Shown in pieces: positions 35,293 to 44,212 of a stretch of DNA of 64,000 nucleotides. The position numbers were made by a program, and so were the translations under genes. Below the pieces are notes generated by a model. It had not been told where the DNA came from. It saw nothing but the letters and a program-made list of their open reading frames with translations, and did not search any database. Position 1 is the first letter of the stretch; the number at the start of each line of letters is the position of its first letter. The stretch comes from Paenarthrobacter histidinolovorans (lineage in GTDB: Bacteria; Actinomycetota; Actinomycetes; Actinomycetales; Micrococcaceae): assembly GCF_014647595.1 (NCBI RefSeq), contig NZ_BMPM01000009.1, positions 124,001 to 188,000 on the forward strand. The letters run 5' to 3'.

Positions 35293-36741
35293 GTGTGGAA
35301 CAAGAAGCCAAATATCCTTTTCATCCTCAGCGACGACCAAGGCGCATGGGCCTTGGGGTGCGCCGGAGACCCTGAGATCCAGACCCCGCAGCTGGATGCC
35401 CTGGCTGCCCGCGGGACGCGCTTGGAGAACTTCTTCTGCGCTTCGCCTGTCTGCTCTCCGGCGCGGGCGAGCTTGATGACCGGGAACATTCCTTCGCGCC
35501 ACGGCGTCCACGACTACCTGGCCGGCGTCGAAACCGGACCGCAAGCCATTGATTACCTGAGCGGACAACGGTTGTTCACGGATGACCTCGCCGAGGCCGG
35601 CTATCGCCTGGGCCTGTCCGGCAAATGGCACCTGGGCGCCAACGATGCTCCCCGGAAGGGCTTCAGCCACTGGTTCGCGTTGGAGGGAGGCGGCAGCCCG
35701 TATGACAGCTCGGTGATGTACAGGTACGACGGCGGCACCAGCCACCGGGAAACGGTCACCGAATATTTGACAGACGCGATCACCAACGATGCGCTGGACT
35801 TCATCACCGAAGCCTCGCAAGGACCCGAACCCTTCTTCCTGGCACTCAACTACACAGCTCCCCACAAGCCGTGGAAGGGGCAGCACCCGCCCGAGTTCGA
35901 GGACGCATACCGCGACTGTGCGTTTTCCAGTTGCCCGCAGGAAGCCATGCACCCGTGGACTCCCACCTTGGACGGTGTGCCGATCGGCGGCGAGGCGGAT
36001 GTCCGGGCAGCGCTGGTGGGCTACTTCGCTGCGGTCAGCGCCATGGACGCAGGGATCGGGACGGTCCTTGGCCGACTGGAAGAACTCGGGATCCAGGACA
36101 ACACCCTGGTGGTTTTCAGCAGTGACAACGGCTTCAATTGTGGCCACCACGGCATTTGGGGAAAGGGCAACGGGACGTTCCCGCAGAACGTCTACGACTC
36201 CTCCGTCAAGGTGCCGGCGATCTTCGCGCTCCGGGGCAGGATCCGGCAGGGGGTGGTGCTGACGGAACTGTTATCCGCTTATGACCTGGCGGCCACCATC
36301 CTGGAGCTCGCAGGCGTGGACCCCCGGCCTTTCGAAGATGGGCCGGGTCAATCCTTTGCCGGTCTGTTGGCCGGGCTGCCTCCGGCGGCCGGGGACCGCG
36401 CCGTCGTGGTCTTTGACGAATACGGCCCGGTACGGATGATCCGCAGCACGGACTGGAAGTACGTGCACCGCTATCCACACGGTCCGCATGAACTCTACGA
36501 TCTTGCGGCAGATCCTGATGAACGCGTCAACCTCGTGGATCGGCCAGCGCACGCGGCGCGGGTGTCCGGCCTGCGTTCCCAGCTTCAGGAATGGTTCCAG
36601 CAGCACGCCGTCCCGGGGCTCGACGGCAGTTGGCTTCCAGTGGCCGGCGCGGGCCAGGCTGCGTCCGTGCTCGATGATCCCCTGGGGGCATTCACCCCAC
36701 CCAACTGGGATGGCACCGACGCAGCCGGCGGCTCTTCCTAA
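35293..36741 (+). CDS. Sulfatase, choline-sulfatase/N-sulfoglucosamine type
   Basis: 482 residues. The formylglycine site is Cys54-Ser-Pro-Ala-Arg58 in VCSPARASLMTG; metal-binding NILFILSDDQGAW is at the start and SSDNGFNCGHHGIWGKGN later. It removes sulfate from a sugar, here probably a PL8 product. No signal peptide, so it acts in the cytoplasm. GTG at 35293 is the only start after an in-frame stop at 35281, yet its nearest site GGAGG touches it; initiation is unusual or the reading frame has been trimmed. Its stop overlaps that of the convergent oxidoreductase by 3-4 bases. Confidence 0.88.
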   Translation: MWNKKPNILFILSDDQGAWALGCAGDPEIQTPQLDALAARGTRLENFFCASPVCSPARASLMTGNIPSRHGVHDYLAGVETGPQAIDYLSGQRLFTDDLAEAGYRLGLSGKWHLGANDAPRKGFSHWFALEGGGSPYDSSVMYRYDGGTSHRETVTEYLTDAITNDALDFITEASQGPEPFFLALNYTAPHKPWKGQHPPEFEDAYRDCAFSSCPQEAMHPWTPTLDGVPIGGEADVRAALVGYFAAVSAMDAGIGTVLGRLEELGIQDNTLVVFSSDNGFNCGHHGIWGKGNGTFPQNVYDSSVKVPAIFALRGRIRQGVVLTELLSAYDLAATILELAGVDPRPFEDGPGQSFAGLLAGLPPAAGDRAVVVFDEYGPVRMIRSTDWKYVHRYPHGPHELYDLAADPDERVNLVDRPAHAARVSGLRSQLQEWFQQHAVPGLDGSWLPVAGAGQAASVLDDPLGAFTPPNWDGTDAAGGSS

Positions 36742-37763
36742 CCGACGTCGGTGAGAGCGAGTCCCGCGTTGAGCTCTTCGGCGTTTTCGCCAAGCAGCAC
36801 GGACCTGCCGGTCCGGTCCGCATCATAGGACGCCAGGACCACCTCCACGATGTGGCGGGCGTGCTCAACACTGACCTTGGGTGCGCCGCCGTCGAGCACT
36901 GTGATGAAATCCTGCAGTTGCAGGAAGAAACCCTCCTGGATGTCCTCGGGCCGCGGCTCCCGGACGGTGCGTGATACGCCGTCGCGACGCACCAAGGTTC
37001 CCTGGTGCGGGCTGCAGGACAGGGTGCCGTGCTCACACACGATGAGGATCTCGTCCAGCCGTTGTGCAGCATCGGACACCACGGAGATGCTGACATGGAC
37101 CCCATTCTTGAGCGTCAGCGCGATGGCGCCATCAGTTTCCACGGGAACGCCGAAGCGCTTGAGGGTAGAGGCGCCCAGGGATTCAACAGGCGCCCCACCA
37201 AACCAGATGGACCGGTCAAGGCAGTGGCCGCCGATGTTCATCAACGCGCCTCCACCGGCCATGGCCTCGCTGAAGAACCAGTCCGGACGGGTTCCCGGAC
37301 GGTAATCAGTGGTCCTGTAGTCGCGGATCATGAGTACCCGCCCAAGTTCGCCGCTGGCCAGCACTTCCTCGGCTGCCAGCTTCTCCGGAAGGAAATGCTG
37401 GATCTGCCCGATCACCAAGGACACCCCGGCCTCCCGGCAGGCCTGGATCATGCGATCGCAGTCGGCAACCGTGGTGGCCATGGGCTTTTCCACCAGAACG
37501 TGCAATCCGTGCTCGGCTGCGGCAAGCACCATCTCCAGGTGCAGGGCATGCGGGGTATTGATGATGACCGCATCCAAACGGGCCTCACGAAACATGGCCA
37601 GGTAGTCCCCAAAGACAGAAGCCCCCCACGGCGATGCGACCCTCTGGGCGGCTTCGGGCCGCAGATCGCAGACGGCGGCCAACTCTACGCCGCTGATCCG
37701 CGCTGCGGACGCTGCATGGAAGTGTGCCACGGCGCCCGCGCCAATGATTCCAAGTCGTATCAA
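36738..37763 (-). CDS. Gfo/Idh/MocA-family oxidoreductase
   Basis: 341 residues. N-terminal Rossmann fold (LGIIGAGAVAHFHAA), EKPMATTVADCDRM with the conserved EKP lysine, and a C-terminal sheet domain with GGHCLDRSIWFG including the expected catalytic histidine region. It oxidises or reduces a sugar or inositol with NAD(P). In the glycan locus it could modify the unsaturated uronic acid or amino sugar; substrate not known. It ends in convergent overlap with the sulfatase and is divergent from the importer operon. Confidence 0.87.
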   Translation of the reverse strand: MIRLGIIGAGAVAHFHAASAARISGVELAAVCDLRPEAAQRVASPWGASVFGDYLAMFREARLDAVIINTPHALHLEMVLAAAEHGLHVLVEKPMATTVADCDRMIQACREAGVSLVIGQIQHFLPEKLAAEEVLASGELGRVLMIRDYRTTDYRPGTRPDWFFSEAMAGGGALMNIGGHCLDRSIWFGGAPVESLGASTLKRFGVPVETDGAIALTLKNGVHVSISVVSDAAQRLDEILIVCEHGTLSCSPHQGTLVRRDGVSRTVREPRPEDIQEGFFLQLQDFITVLDGGAPKVSVEHARHIVEVVLASYDADRTGRSVLLGENAEELNAGLALTDVG

Positions 37764-37915
37764 TTTCCCTCTTTAGCTCGGAGCCGGAGCGCGGGCCCGT
37801 TTGATGGGAGCACCGCGCAAGTCCCCTCGATTGTTGGGCAGTCCGAAAAGAGGAATAAATGCCTAATTGGCCCTCACCGCAGCCGGGCTGCCATACCGCT
37901 GTGGAAACTTTCCAA

Positions 37916-37931
37916 AATACTCATTGAATCC
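37916..37931. promoter_or_regulatory. Candidate operator of the sugar importer
   Basis: AATACTCATTGAATCC, the second copy of the motif at 35249. It lies in the 243-base gap 37764-38006, 75 bases before the binding-protein start. Confidence 0.5.
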
Positions 37932-38006
37932 TGCTTTCGGGGGCTGTGAGAGTCGTCTCACTGAACCGCATCCGGCTGGTTCCCCCTCACTCGAAAGGTG
38001 ATTCCC

Positions 38007-39344
38007 ATGGGCAAAACGGCCCGTCATCTTCGCCCACTGGCCGCCCTGTTGGGTGCAGCACTTGCCTTGTCCACCACTGCCTGCGGCGGAGCCACCGATG
38101 CCTCCCCGGCCGCCGACGCCGTGGATATTTCCGGGTCCATTTCAGGCCAGACCATCAACTATTGGTCCATGTGGAAGGACGGCGAGCCTCAACAAAAGGT
38201 CATTGCCACCGCCATCTCGGATTTTGAAAAGGAAACCGGCGCCAAAGTCAGCGTTCAGTGGCAGGGACGCAGCAACACTGAAAAGCTGGTGCCGGCGCTG
38301 AATACCAACAACGTCCCGGACCTCGTGGACGGAACCCTCGCCAAACTGGCTCCGGTGATCGGCGACACAGGACAGGCGAGCCCCCTGACGTCCGTCTACT
38401 CGTACGGGCTTGACGGAAAGACCGTCAGCTCAGTGATCCCGGAGAAGTTCACCAGCAACGGCGTCTTCAAGGGAGAAGACGGACAGCCCTGGATGGTGCC
38501 CTACAGCATCAGCTCCGACGGCATCTGGTTCGATGCCGCCAAGCACCCGGAGCTCAAGGCGAAGCCGCCCGCCACCTGGGACGAATTCATGGAGGTCCTG
38601 GACAAGCTCAAGGCCAGCGGAGCAGCACCCATTGCCGCGGATGGTGACATCGCCGGCTACAACTCCACCTGGTTTGTCACCGCACTGCTTCGGCTCAAGG
38701 GCGCGGGCAGTTTCAATGCCCTCGCCGAGGACAAATCCGGTGCAGGATGGGATGACCCCGCAGTTTTGGAAGCAGCCCAAAAAGTCGAATCCCTGGTCAA
38801 GGGCGGATACCTGAACAGTGGCTACAACGCGAGCAAATTCCCCGCGCAACAGCAGCTCTGGGCAAACGGCGACGCTGCCCTGATCCTCAACGGCTCGTGG
38901 ACACCCACCGAAACCGGTTCGTACGCCGCTCCGGGATTCGAATACTCCTCCTTCCAGTTCCCGGCCATCGGCGACAAGCCTGCCAGTGCCCGCGTGGACT
39001 TCATCGGATTCGCTGTTCCAGCTAAATCCAAGAACCAAGTGCCTGCACAGCGCCTTGCAGCGTTCCTGCTGGATGCCAAGTACCAGAACGCCCTCGGAAC
39101 TGACGCCAAAGTGCTGCCGGTAAGGCAGGACGCACCGGTGGATCCCGCCGTCGCAAGCGTCAAAGCCGCCATTGACGCCGCACCGGCCACGCACCTGCAG
39201 AACGACGGCGTGACGTTTCCTGGCTACACCGAGAAGGTCTTCTTCCCCAGGGACGATGAACTGTTCCTTGGAAAGACCACGGCCGCAGAGTTCGTGGCCA
39301 AGATGAAGGAAGCCCAGATCCAGTACTGGAAGGACAACGGCTGA
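38007..39344 (+). CDS. Sugar ABC importer, substrate-binding lipoprotein
   Basis: 445 residues. Lipoprotein signal with TTACGG lipobox near residue 23. A family 1 extracellular binding protein: GQTINYWSMWKDGEPQQKVI, VSVQWQGRSNTEKLVPAL, GQPWMVPYSISSDGIWFD and later TETGSYAAPGFEYS. It would capture an oligosaccharide outside the membrane. AAAGG sits 8 bases before ATG 38007. It is first in the importer operon, with the shared operator upstream; the ATP-binding subunit is not in the window, as is common when one MsiK-like ATPase serves many importers. Confidence 0.9.
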   Translation: MGKTARHLRPLAALLGAALALSTTACGGATDASPAADAVDISGSISGQTINYWSMWKDGEPQQKVIATAISDFEKETGAKVSVQWQGRSNTEKLVPALNTNNVPDLVDGTLAKLAPVIGDTGQASPLTSVYSYGLDGKTVSSVIPEKFTSNGVFKGEDGQPWMVPYSISSDGIWFDAAKHPELKAKPPATWDEFMEVLDKLKASGAAPIAADGDIAGYNSTWFVTALLRLKGAGSFNALAEDKSGAGWDDPAVLEAAQKVESLVKGGYLNSGYNASKFPAQQQLWANGDAALILNGSWTPTETGSYAAPGFEYSSFQFPAIGDKPASARVDFIGFAVPAKSKNQVPAQRLAAFLLDAKYQNALGTDAKVLPVRQDAPVDPAVASVKAAIDAAPATHLQNDGVTFPGYTEKVFFPRDDELFLGKTTAAEFVAKMKEAQIQYWKDNG

Positions 39345-40342
39345 TGTCCCTGGGTCTGAAAGAGCCTCGCGCCAGTAAGGCGTCACCGCAGAATCCGGCG
39401 TCCCGGAAACCGGCCTCCAGGAAGGCACCAGCTCAAGGCCGACAGCCTGGAAGTTCCATCGATGTGCAGCGCAAGAAGCTTCTGTTTCCGTTCGTGGGTC
39501 CGGCGTTCGTCCTGTACACGGTCCTGTTCATCGTTCCAGCCCTTGGTGCGGTGTGGATCAGTCTCCACAAATGGGCCGGCTCCGGACCCATGAAATTCGT
39601 GGGCCTGGACAACTACGGCCGGATCTTCCGGGACCCGCTGTTCCTGTCATCGTTCGGCAACACCCTGCTGCTGCTGTTCGTGGTGGGTACTGCAATCTTT
39701 GTCCTCGCCTTTGCCATGACGCTGGTCCTCCGGGACATGGCAGGGAAGAAGGTGGTGCGCAACGTCATCTTCTTCCCGCACCTTATCAACGCGCTCGTGT
39801 TCGGGGTCCTGGCAGGCTTCATCTTCAACCCGGGAGGCATGGTGAACAGCCTCCTGGCTCCCTTTGGGGTGACAGACCCGCCCAAGTGGCTGGCTCAGGA
39901 CAACATCTTCCCGCTCATCATGGTCACCCTGGTGTGCACCACCACCGGGTACTTCACCACCATCCTGATGGCCGGCGTCGACCGTATTCCGCCGTACTAC
40001 TACGAGGACTGTGCCCTGGCAGGGGCCACGGCGTTCCAGCGGCTGCGGTATGTGATTCTCCCGCTGACCTGGGATGTCTTCGGTACCTGCGCCGTGCTGT
40101 GGACCATTTCGTCGGTGAAGATCTTCGAGATCGTCTGGGTCTTCGGTGGCAGCTCAGGGGCCGGCGTGCCGCCAACCCAAAGCTGGACGGCCGCCGTCTA
40201 CACCTACGTCAACGCCTTCTCCGGACAGTCAACGCCTGCCTATGGAGCCGCAACGGCCTCCGCCGTGTTGTCGCTGGCGCTGATCTCCGTCCTGGTTGTC
40301 CTGCTGCGTCGCGCCATGCGTCGCGACGCCGTCGAGTTCTAA
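39344..40342 (+). CDS. Sugar ABC importer, permease 1 (MalF-like)
   Basis: 332 residues with six membrane helices after a basic N-terminus. The EAA loop is in YYEDCALAGATAFQRLRYVILPLTWDVF, which contacts the ATPase. ATG overlaps the stop of the binding-protein gene by one base. It forms the channel with the next permease. Confidence 0.9.
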   Translation: MSLGLKEPRASKASPQNPASRKPASRKAPAQGRQPGSSIDVQRKKLLFPFVGPAFVLYTVLFIVPALGAVWISLHKWAGSGPMKFVGLDNYGRIFRDPLFLSSFGNTLLLLFVVGTAIFVLAFAMTLVLRDMAGKKVVRNVIFFPHLINALVFGVLAGFIFNPGGMVNSLLAPFGVTDPPKWLAQDNIFPLIMVTLVCTTTGYFTTILMAGVDRIPPYYYEDCALAGATAFQRLRYVILPLTWDVFGTCAVLWTISSVKIFEIVWVFGGSSGAGVPPTQSWTAAVYTYVNAFSGQSTPAYGAATASAVLSLALISVLVVLLRRAMRRDAVEF

Positions 40343-40352
40343 AGGAAATGTC

Positions 40353-41258
40353 ATGAGCGAATACAAACTGCTGGCACCCCTGACTACGCGCAGGAGGGGA
40401 CGCCGGGGCGTCAGTCCCGCTTTGCGGGGGGAACGCGGCGTGGTCCGGGGCATCGGCGTAGGGCTGCTGTGGCTGGTGGTCGCGATCAGCATCGCGGCAT
40501 TGGTGTGGATGGTGGCGCAGGCCTTCCGGGATACCCGGGCCATTCTTGATGATCCTTGGGGCGTGCCGGCATCCTTGGACTTCGGCAACTTCGTCCGGGC
40601 CTGGACCGTGGGCGATTTCGCGGTGGCCACCTGGAACAGCCTGCTCACCACCGTGGTGTCCTCGGTCCTGACCGTCGCCATCGCCGCACCGTGCGCTTAC
40701 TACCTGAGCCGGGTGGACAACAGGCTGACCCGCGGGCTGAGCCTGTACTTCATCCTGGGCCTGGGTATCCCGGCGCAGGTCATTCTGATTCCGCTGTTCG
40801 TGATGCTGAACAAGGTGTACCTCACGGACAGCATCATCGGACTGAACCTCGTGTACATCGGGGTGTCCATGCCGTTCACGGTCTTCCTGCTCACCGCGTT
40901 CTTCCGCTCCCTGCCCCTGGAGATGGAAGAAGCCGCAGCCCTGGACGGGACCACTGCCTTCGGGACGTTCTGGCGCATCACCCTGCCCCTGGCCAAGGGA
41001 GGCATCCTGACTGCCTTCATCCTTCAGGTCATCTCGCATTGGAATGAAACCCTTCTGGCTCTGACCCTGCTGCAGTCCACTGAGAAATACACGTTGCCGG
41101 TAGCCCTGATCTCGTTCGTGCAGCAGCAGACATACTCGGGCGCGGACTGGGGTGGACTGTTTGCAGGCCTGGTGATCGTGGTCTTGCCGATGCTGATCAT
41201 CTATGTCTGGCTCGGCCGGCGCCTCACCGAGGGACTCACCCTGGGTATGGGCAAATAG
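40353..41258 (+). CDS. Sugar ABC importer, permease 2 (MalG-like)
   Basis: 301 residues with six helices. EAA loop: MEEAAALDGTTAFGTFWRITLPLAKGG. AAAGGAA at 40341-40347 precedes ATG 40353; gap of ten bases from permease 1. Its N-terminus is basic (TRRRGRRG). It ends the operon. Confidence 0.9.
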   Translation: MSEYKLLAPLTTRRRGRRGVSPALRGERGVVRGIGVGLLWLVVAISIAALVWMVAQAFRDTRAILDDPWGVPASLDFGNFVRAWTVGDFAVATWNSLLTTVVSSVLTVAIAAPCAYYLSRVDNRLTRGLSLYFILGLGIPAQVILIPLFVMLNKVYLTDSIIGLNLVYIGVSMPFTVFLLTAFFRSLPLEMEEAAALDGTTAFGTFWRITLPLAKGGILTAFILQVISHWNETLLALTLLQSTEKYTLPVALISFVQQQTYSGADWGGLFAGLVIVVLPMLIIYVWLGRRLTEGLTLGMGK

Positions 41259-41323
41259 CTCCCGACGCCTGCGCCTTCACAGCATGCCTTGTCCTTGGAC
41301 GAGGGCCAATGCCACAGTGAACC

Positions 41324-41647
41324 ATGGCCACCGAAGAGGACGTCAGGAGAATCTGCCTGGACCTGCCGGGTGTGAGTGAACGCTTGAGCTGGGGGCAGCC
41401 GGCCTGGTTCGCCAAAACCCTTATGGCACGTATCTGGGAAGACGGGGTTGTCACGGTCAAGAGCGATGAACGCGAGGCGCTCGCAGCCATGGAACCGGAC
41501 ACGTATTTCTGGACACCGCATCACGAGCAATCCCCGAAGCTGCTCCTGATCCGGCTGGAGGGCATCGACGTGGACGAGCTCGACGAACTGCTGCAGGAGT
41601 CGTACAGGATCGCCGGCGCCCCCCACCCAACGAACCCAACTAAGTAG
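41324..41647 (+). CDS. MmcQ/YjbR-like protein
   Basis: 107 residues covering the YjbR/CyaY-like fold: VRRICLDLPGVSERLSWGQPAWFAKTLMARIWEDG and DTYFWTPHH. Members are small cytoplasmic proteins once called DNA-binding; the actual role is unknown. It is solitary; its stop codon lies inside a 66-bp palindrome at 41635, so the last few codons come from that element. Confidence 0.82.
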   Translation: MATEEDVRRICLDLPGVSERLSWGQPAWFAKTLMARIWEDGVVTVKSDEREALAAMEPDTYFWTPHHEQSPKLLLIRLEGIDVDELDELLQESYRIAGAPHPTNPTK

Positions 41648-41700
41648 CAGATCAGGTCGTTCCCAGGGCTGGGAACGACGCGAGCTGCTACTCAGTTGGG
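41635..41700. repeat. 66-bp intergenic palindrome, family 1 copy B
   Basis: 16-base arms (41635-41650 and 41685-41700) with one mismatch, plus inner perfect arms GTCGTTCCCA (41656-41665 and complement 41670-41679). Same length and gap-free alignment to 18608-18673. It overlaps the stop of the YjbR-like gene. Confidence 0.8.
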
Positions 41701-41726
41701 TGCGCAGGCAAGTTAGACTCGGGCGC

Positions 41727-42023
41727 ATGGGGGACAACAACATACTTGGGGAAAACAACTCACCGCAGCCTGCACGGAAGCCGGCCGCCGTCGTCGTGCC
41801 TTTGCTGGGGCTGATCGCGGTGATCGTGGGGCTGATCGTGGCGTTCAGCAACCAGAGCACGGACTTCGGCTTCGTTGCTTACGCGCCGTTGAGCGACACG
41901 CTCTTCCTGGGCAACGGCGGGGCCTTTGTCAGCCAGGGCACTCAGCTGGGCTTGGCTCTAACGGGGGTTGGCCTGCTGGTCCTCGCGTTCTGGGCCGGGC
42001 TAGCGGTGGGCCGCCGGCGCTGA
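41727..42023 (+). CDS. Small two-helix membrane protein
   Basis: 98 residues. Two hydrophobic segments, PLLGLIAVIVGLIVAF (about 25-42) and GLALTGVGLLVLAFWAGLAVG (about 75-95), enclose a short extracytoplasmic loop; the C-terminus is RRR, inside. Layout recalls small DUF1049/LapA-like or dihydroxyacid membrane proteins, but I do not recognise it firmly. No ribosome binding site is clear. Confidence 0.6.
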   Translation: MGDNNILGENNSPQPARKPAAVVVPLLGLIAVIVGLIVAFSNQSTDFGFVAYAPLSDTLFLGNGGAFVSQGTQLGLALTGVGLLVLAFWAGLAVGRRR

Positions 42024-42040
42024 GATCGCCGCAGAAACGC

Positions 42041-42105
42041 GAGTTCGCCGCTGAAACGCGAAATCGCCGGACAGCTCCAGCGAACTGGCAGCTTTCCGGC
42101 GATCT
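42041..42105. repeat. Intergenic palindromic element, family 3 copy B
   Basis: GAGTTCGCCG then matching blocks GCG, ATCGCCG, GCTCC, GCGA and CTTTCCGGCGA shared with 31311-31391. Just before it a 19-bp unit (ATCGCCGCAGAAACGCGAG) is tandemly repeated with changes (42024-42061). It lies between convergent genes. Confidence 0.6.
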
Positions 42106-42121
42106 CGGCGGCAGGCAAGGA

Positions 42122-42934
42122 CTAAGTGAGCTTCACCTGGCGGTTCATGTCCTTGTACAGCAGGTAGCGGAACTCGCCCGGGCCACCGGCGTAGCAAGCC
42201 TGCGGGCAGAACGCGCGCAGCCACATGAAGTCGCCGGCCTCAACCTCAACCCAGTCGTTGTTGAGCAAGTACATGGCCTTGCCTTCCAGGACGTACAGGC
42301 CGTGCTCCATGACGTGCGTCTCCGGGAAAGGGATCACGCCGCCGGGCTGGAAAGTGACGATGTTGACCTGCATGTCGTGGGCGAGGTCGCTGGAGTCCGT
42401 GAAGCGGGTGGTCTTCCAGACGTCGTCGGTGTCCGGCATGGAGGTGGGCTCCACGTCCTTCTCGTTGGTGACGAAGGACTTGGCCTCGAAGCCTTCAAGA
42501 CGCTCATAGGCCTTGCGGATCCAGTGGAAGGAGACGATGTCGTCGGAGACGTTCTCCAGGCCCCACTCTGCACCTGCGGCGAGGTAGGCGTAGCCGCCTT
42601 CTTCGAGGTGGTGGAGTTCCCCGTCGAGGGTCAGGTTGACCTGGCCCTTGGTCACGAAGATGACGCCTTCAACACCGGACTCGAACTCTGCCTTGGGAGC
42701 CCCGCCGCCCGGTGCGATCTCGACGATCAGCTGGGAGAACGTGGTGGCGAAACCGGAGATCGGCCGCGCGATGATCCACGAGCGCGTGTTGGAGAAGCCC
42801 GGCAGGTTGCTGGTGACGATGTCCGTCATGACGCCCTTGGGGATCACCGTGTAGGCCTCGGTGACGATGGCCCGTTCCGTGGTGAGGTGGGTCTGCGGCG
42901 GCAGGCCGCCCTGCGGGTAGTAGTACTTGCCCAT
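42122..42934 (-). CDS. allE: (S)-ureidoglycine aminohydrolase
   Basis: 270 residues forming two cupin domains. Mn-binding and family segments: GGGAPKAEFESGVEGVIFVTKG and VIPFPETHVMEHGLYVLEGKAMY, with the C-terminal FCPQACYAGG. It turns ureidoglycine into ureidoglycolate and ammonia in allantoin breakdown. TAGGAG 8 bases before ATG 42934. It is last in the four-gene operon malic enzyme-malate synthase-DUF6986-AllE, which connects ureide breakdown to central metabolism. Confidence 0.88.
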   Translation of the reverse strand: MGKYYYPQGGLPPQTHLTTERAIVTEAYTVIPKGVMTDIVTSNLPGFSNTRSWIIARPISGFATTFSQLIVEIAPGGGAPKAEFESGVEGVIFVTKGQVNLTLDGELHHLEEGGYAYLAAGAEWGLENVSDDIVSFHWIRKAYERLEGFEAKSFVTNEKDVEPTSMPDTDDVWKTTRFTDSSDLAHDMQVNIVTFQPGGVIPFPETHVMEHGLYVLEGKAMYLLNNDWVEVEAGDFMWLRAFCPQACYAGGPGEFRYLLYKDMNRQVKLT

Positions 42935-42948
42935 GCGAGTTGCTCCTA

Positions 42949-44211
42949 TCAGTGGGAAGTCGGTTGTGCGAGCCGCGGGTGCGCCAGCGCGGTCAGCTGT
43001 GAAAGTTCGACGCCGGCAAGCGCCTTGACCTCGTCGGTTCCCACTGCGCCGCACTGGACGCCGCGGAGGACGAAGCCTGCCAGGGCGCGGGCCGTGGCGG
43101 GTTCATCCATGACGCCGCCTTCGGTGCGCTCCACATAGTTGCGCAGGCGCAGTGCCGCGGCGGGCAGGCCTTCGCGGTAGAAGGCATACGACGCCGAGAA
43201 GCGGCTGGGGAGTTGGGCGGCGTGGAGATCCCAGCCCTGGTAGTAGCCGTTCTCCAGGGAGCGTCGGACCAGCCGGCCGTGAAGCTTCCACGCGTCTTCC
43301 ACGCCATCGCCCACGGGGATGATGTTGGTGGACCCGTCGGAGAGGCGGATGCCGGTGCCGGCAACAGCGAGCTGCATGACTTCCTTGGCGAAGTCGGCCA
43401 CCGGGTGCTCCATGGACTGGTATTCCGCGGAGATTCCCAGGGAAGCGCTGTAGTCGTAGGTCCCGTAGTGCAGGGCGCTGATGCGGCCCGGAACAACGTG
43501 GGGGAGCTGGGCTACCGGCGAGGTTCCGTCCGCGCCGATGATGAGCTGCGGTGTTTCCACCTGCACCTCAAAGCGAAGCCGGCCAGCGGGGAGCCCGTGG
43601 ACTTCCTCAAGGCGGGACACCGCGAAGTCCATGGCCTGCACCTGTGCCACCGTGGTGACCTTGGGCAGGGTGAGGATCAGGCCAGCGGGGAGCTCGCCGG
43701 CCTCAGCCAAGGTGGAGACGAACAGGTCCAGCGTCTTCAGGCCGCGGGCCCGGGTGGGCGCTTCGAAGCACTTGAAGCGGATGCCGATGAACGGCGGAGC
43801 TGTTCCGGCCGCGACGGCAGTGGCAACAGCCTTGGCGGCAGCAACGGCGTCGGCGTCTTCTGCCTCGTCGCCGCGGTCGCCGTAGCCGTCCTCGAAGTCC
43901 AAACGGAGGTCTTCGATGGGCTCAGTGGACAGCTTGGCTGCCACACGCTCAGCCACAGCGGCGGCCAAGTGGGATTCCTGGCCCAGCAGCCGGCCGAGCT
44001 TCTCCAGGCCGCCGTGGGCCTCCGCCGTCGCGAGTGCCTGCGTGCCCCACTCAGCTGCGAGAGCCGGCGTGAAGCGGTCGGCCGGGATGTAGACGGTGTG
44101 GATCGGCTGGCGTGAGCCGTCGTCGCCGGGGTAGTTGCGGTCCAGCAGCTCATCGGTAGCGGACAGCTGGGACTCGATGTGGGCCAGATCGGATGCGGAG
44201 AATGAGCCCAT
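42949..44211 (-). CDS. DUF6986 aldolase-like protein (HpcH/HpaI fold)
   Basis: 420 residues. TIM-barrel of the HpcH/HpaI/citrate-lyase type: DLRLDFEDGYGDRGDE (metal aspartate/glutamate), IGIRFKCFEAPTRARGL and TLPKVTTVAQ. The family is common beside ureide genes in actinobacteria; it may cleave or make a C4-C5 hydroxyacid from glyoxylate, but the reaction is not established. One base separates it from malate synthase. Confidence 0.75.
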   Translation of the reverse strand: MGSFSASDLAHIESQLSATDELLDRNYPGDDGSRQPIHTVYIPADRFTPALAAEWGTQALATAEAHGGLEKLGRLLGQESHLAAAVAERVAAKLSTEPIEDLRLDFEDGYGDRGDEAEDADAVAAAKAVATAVAAGTAPPFIGIRFKCFEAPTRARGLKTLDLFVSTLAEAGELPAGLILTLPKVTTVAQVQAMDFAVSRLEEVHGLPAGRLRFEVQVETPQLIIGADGTSPVAQLPHVVPGRISALHYGTYDYSASLGISAEYQSMEHPVADFAKEVMQLAVAGTGIRLSDGSTNIIPVGDGVEDAWKLHGRLVRRSLENGYYQGWDLHAAQLPSRFSASYAFYREGLPAAALRLRNYVERTEGGVMDEPATARALAGFVLRGVQCGAVGTDEVKALAGVELSQLTALAHPRLAQPTSH

Positions 44212-44212
44212 C

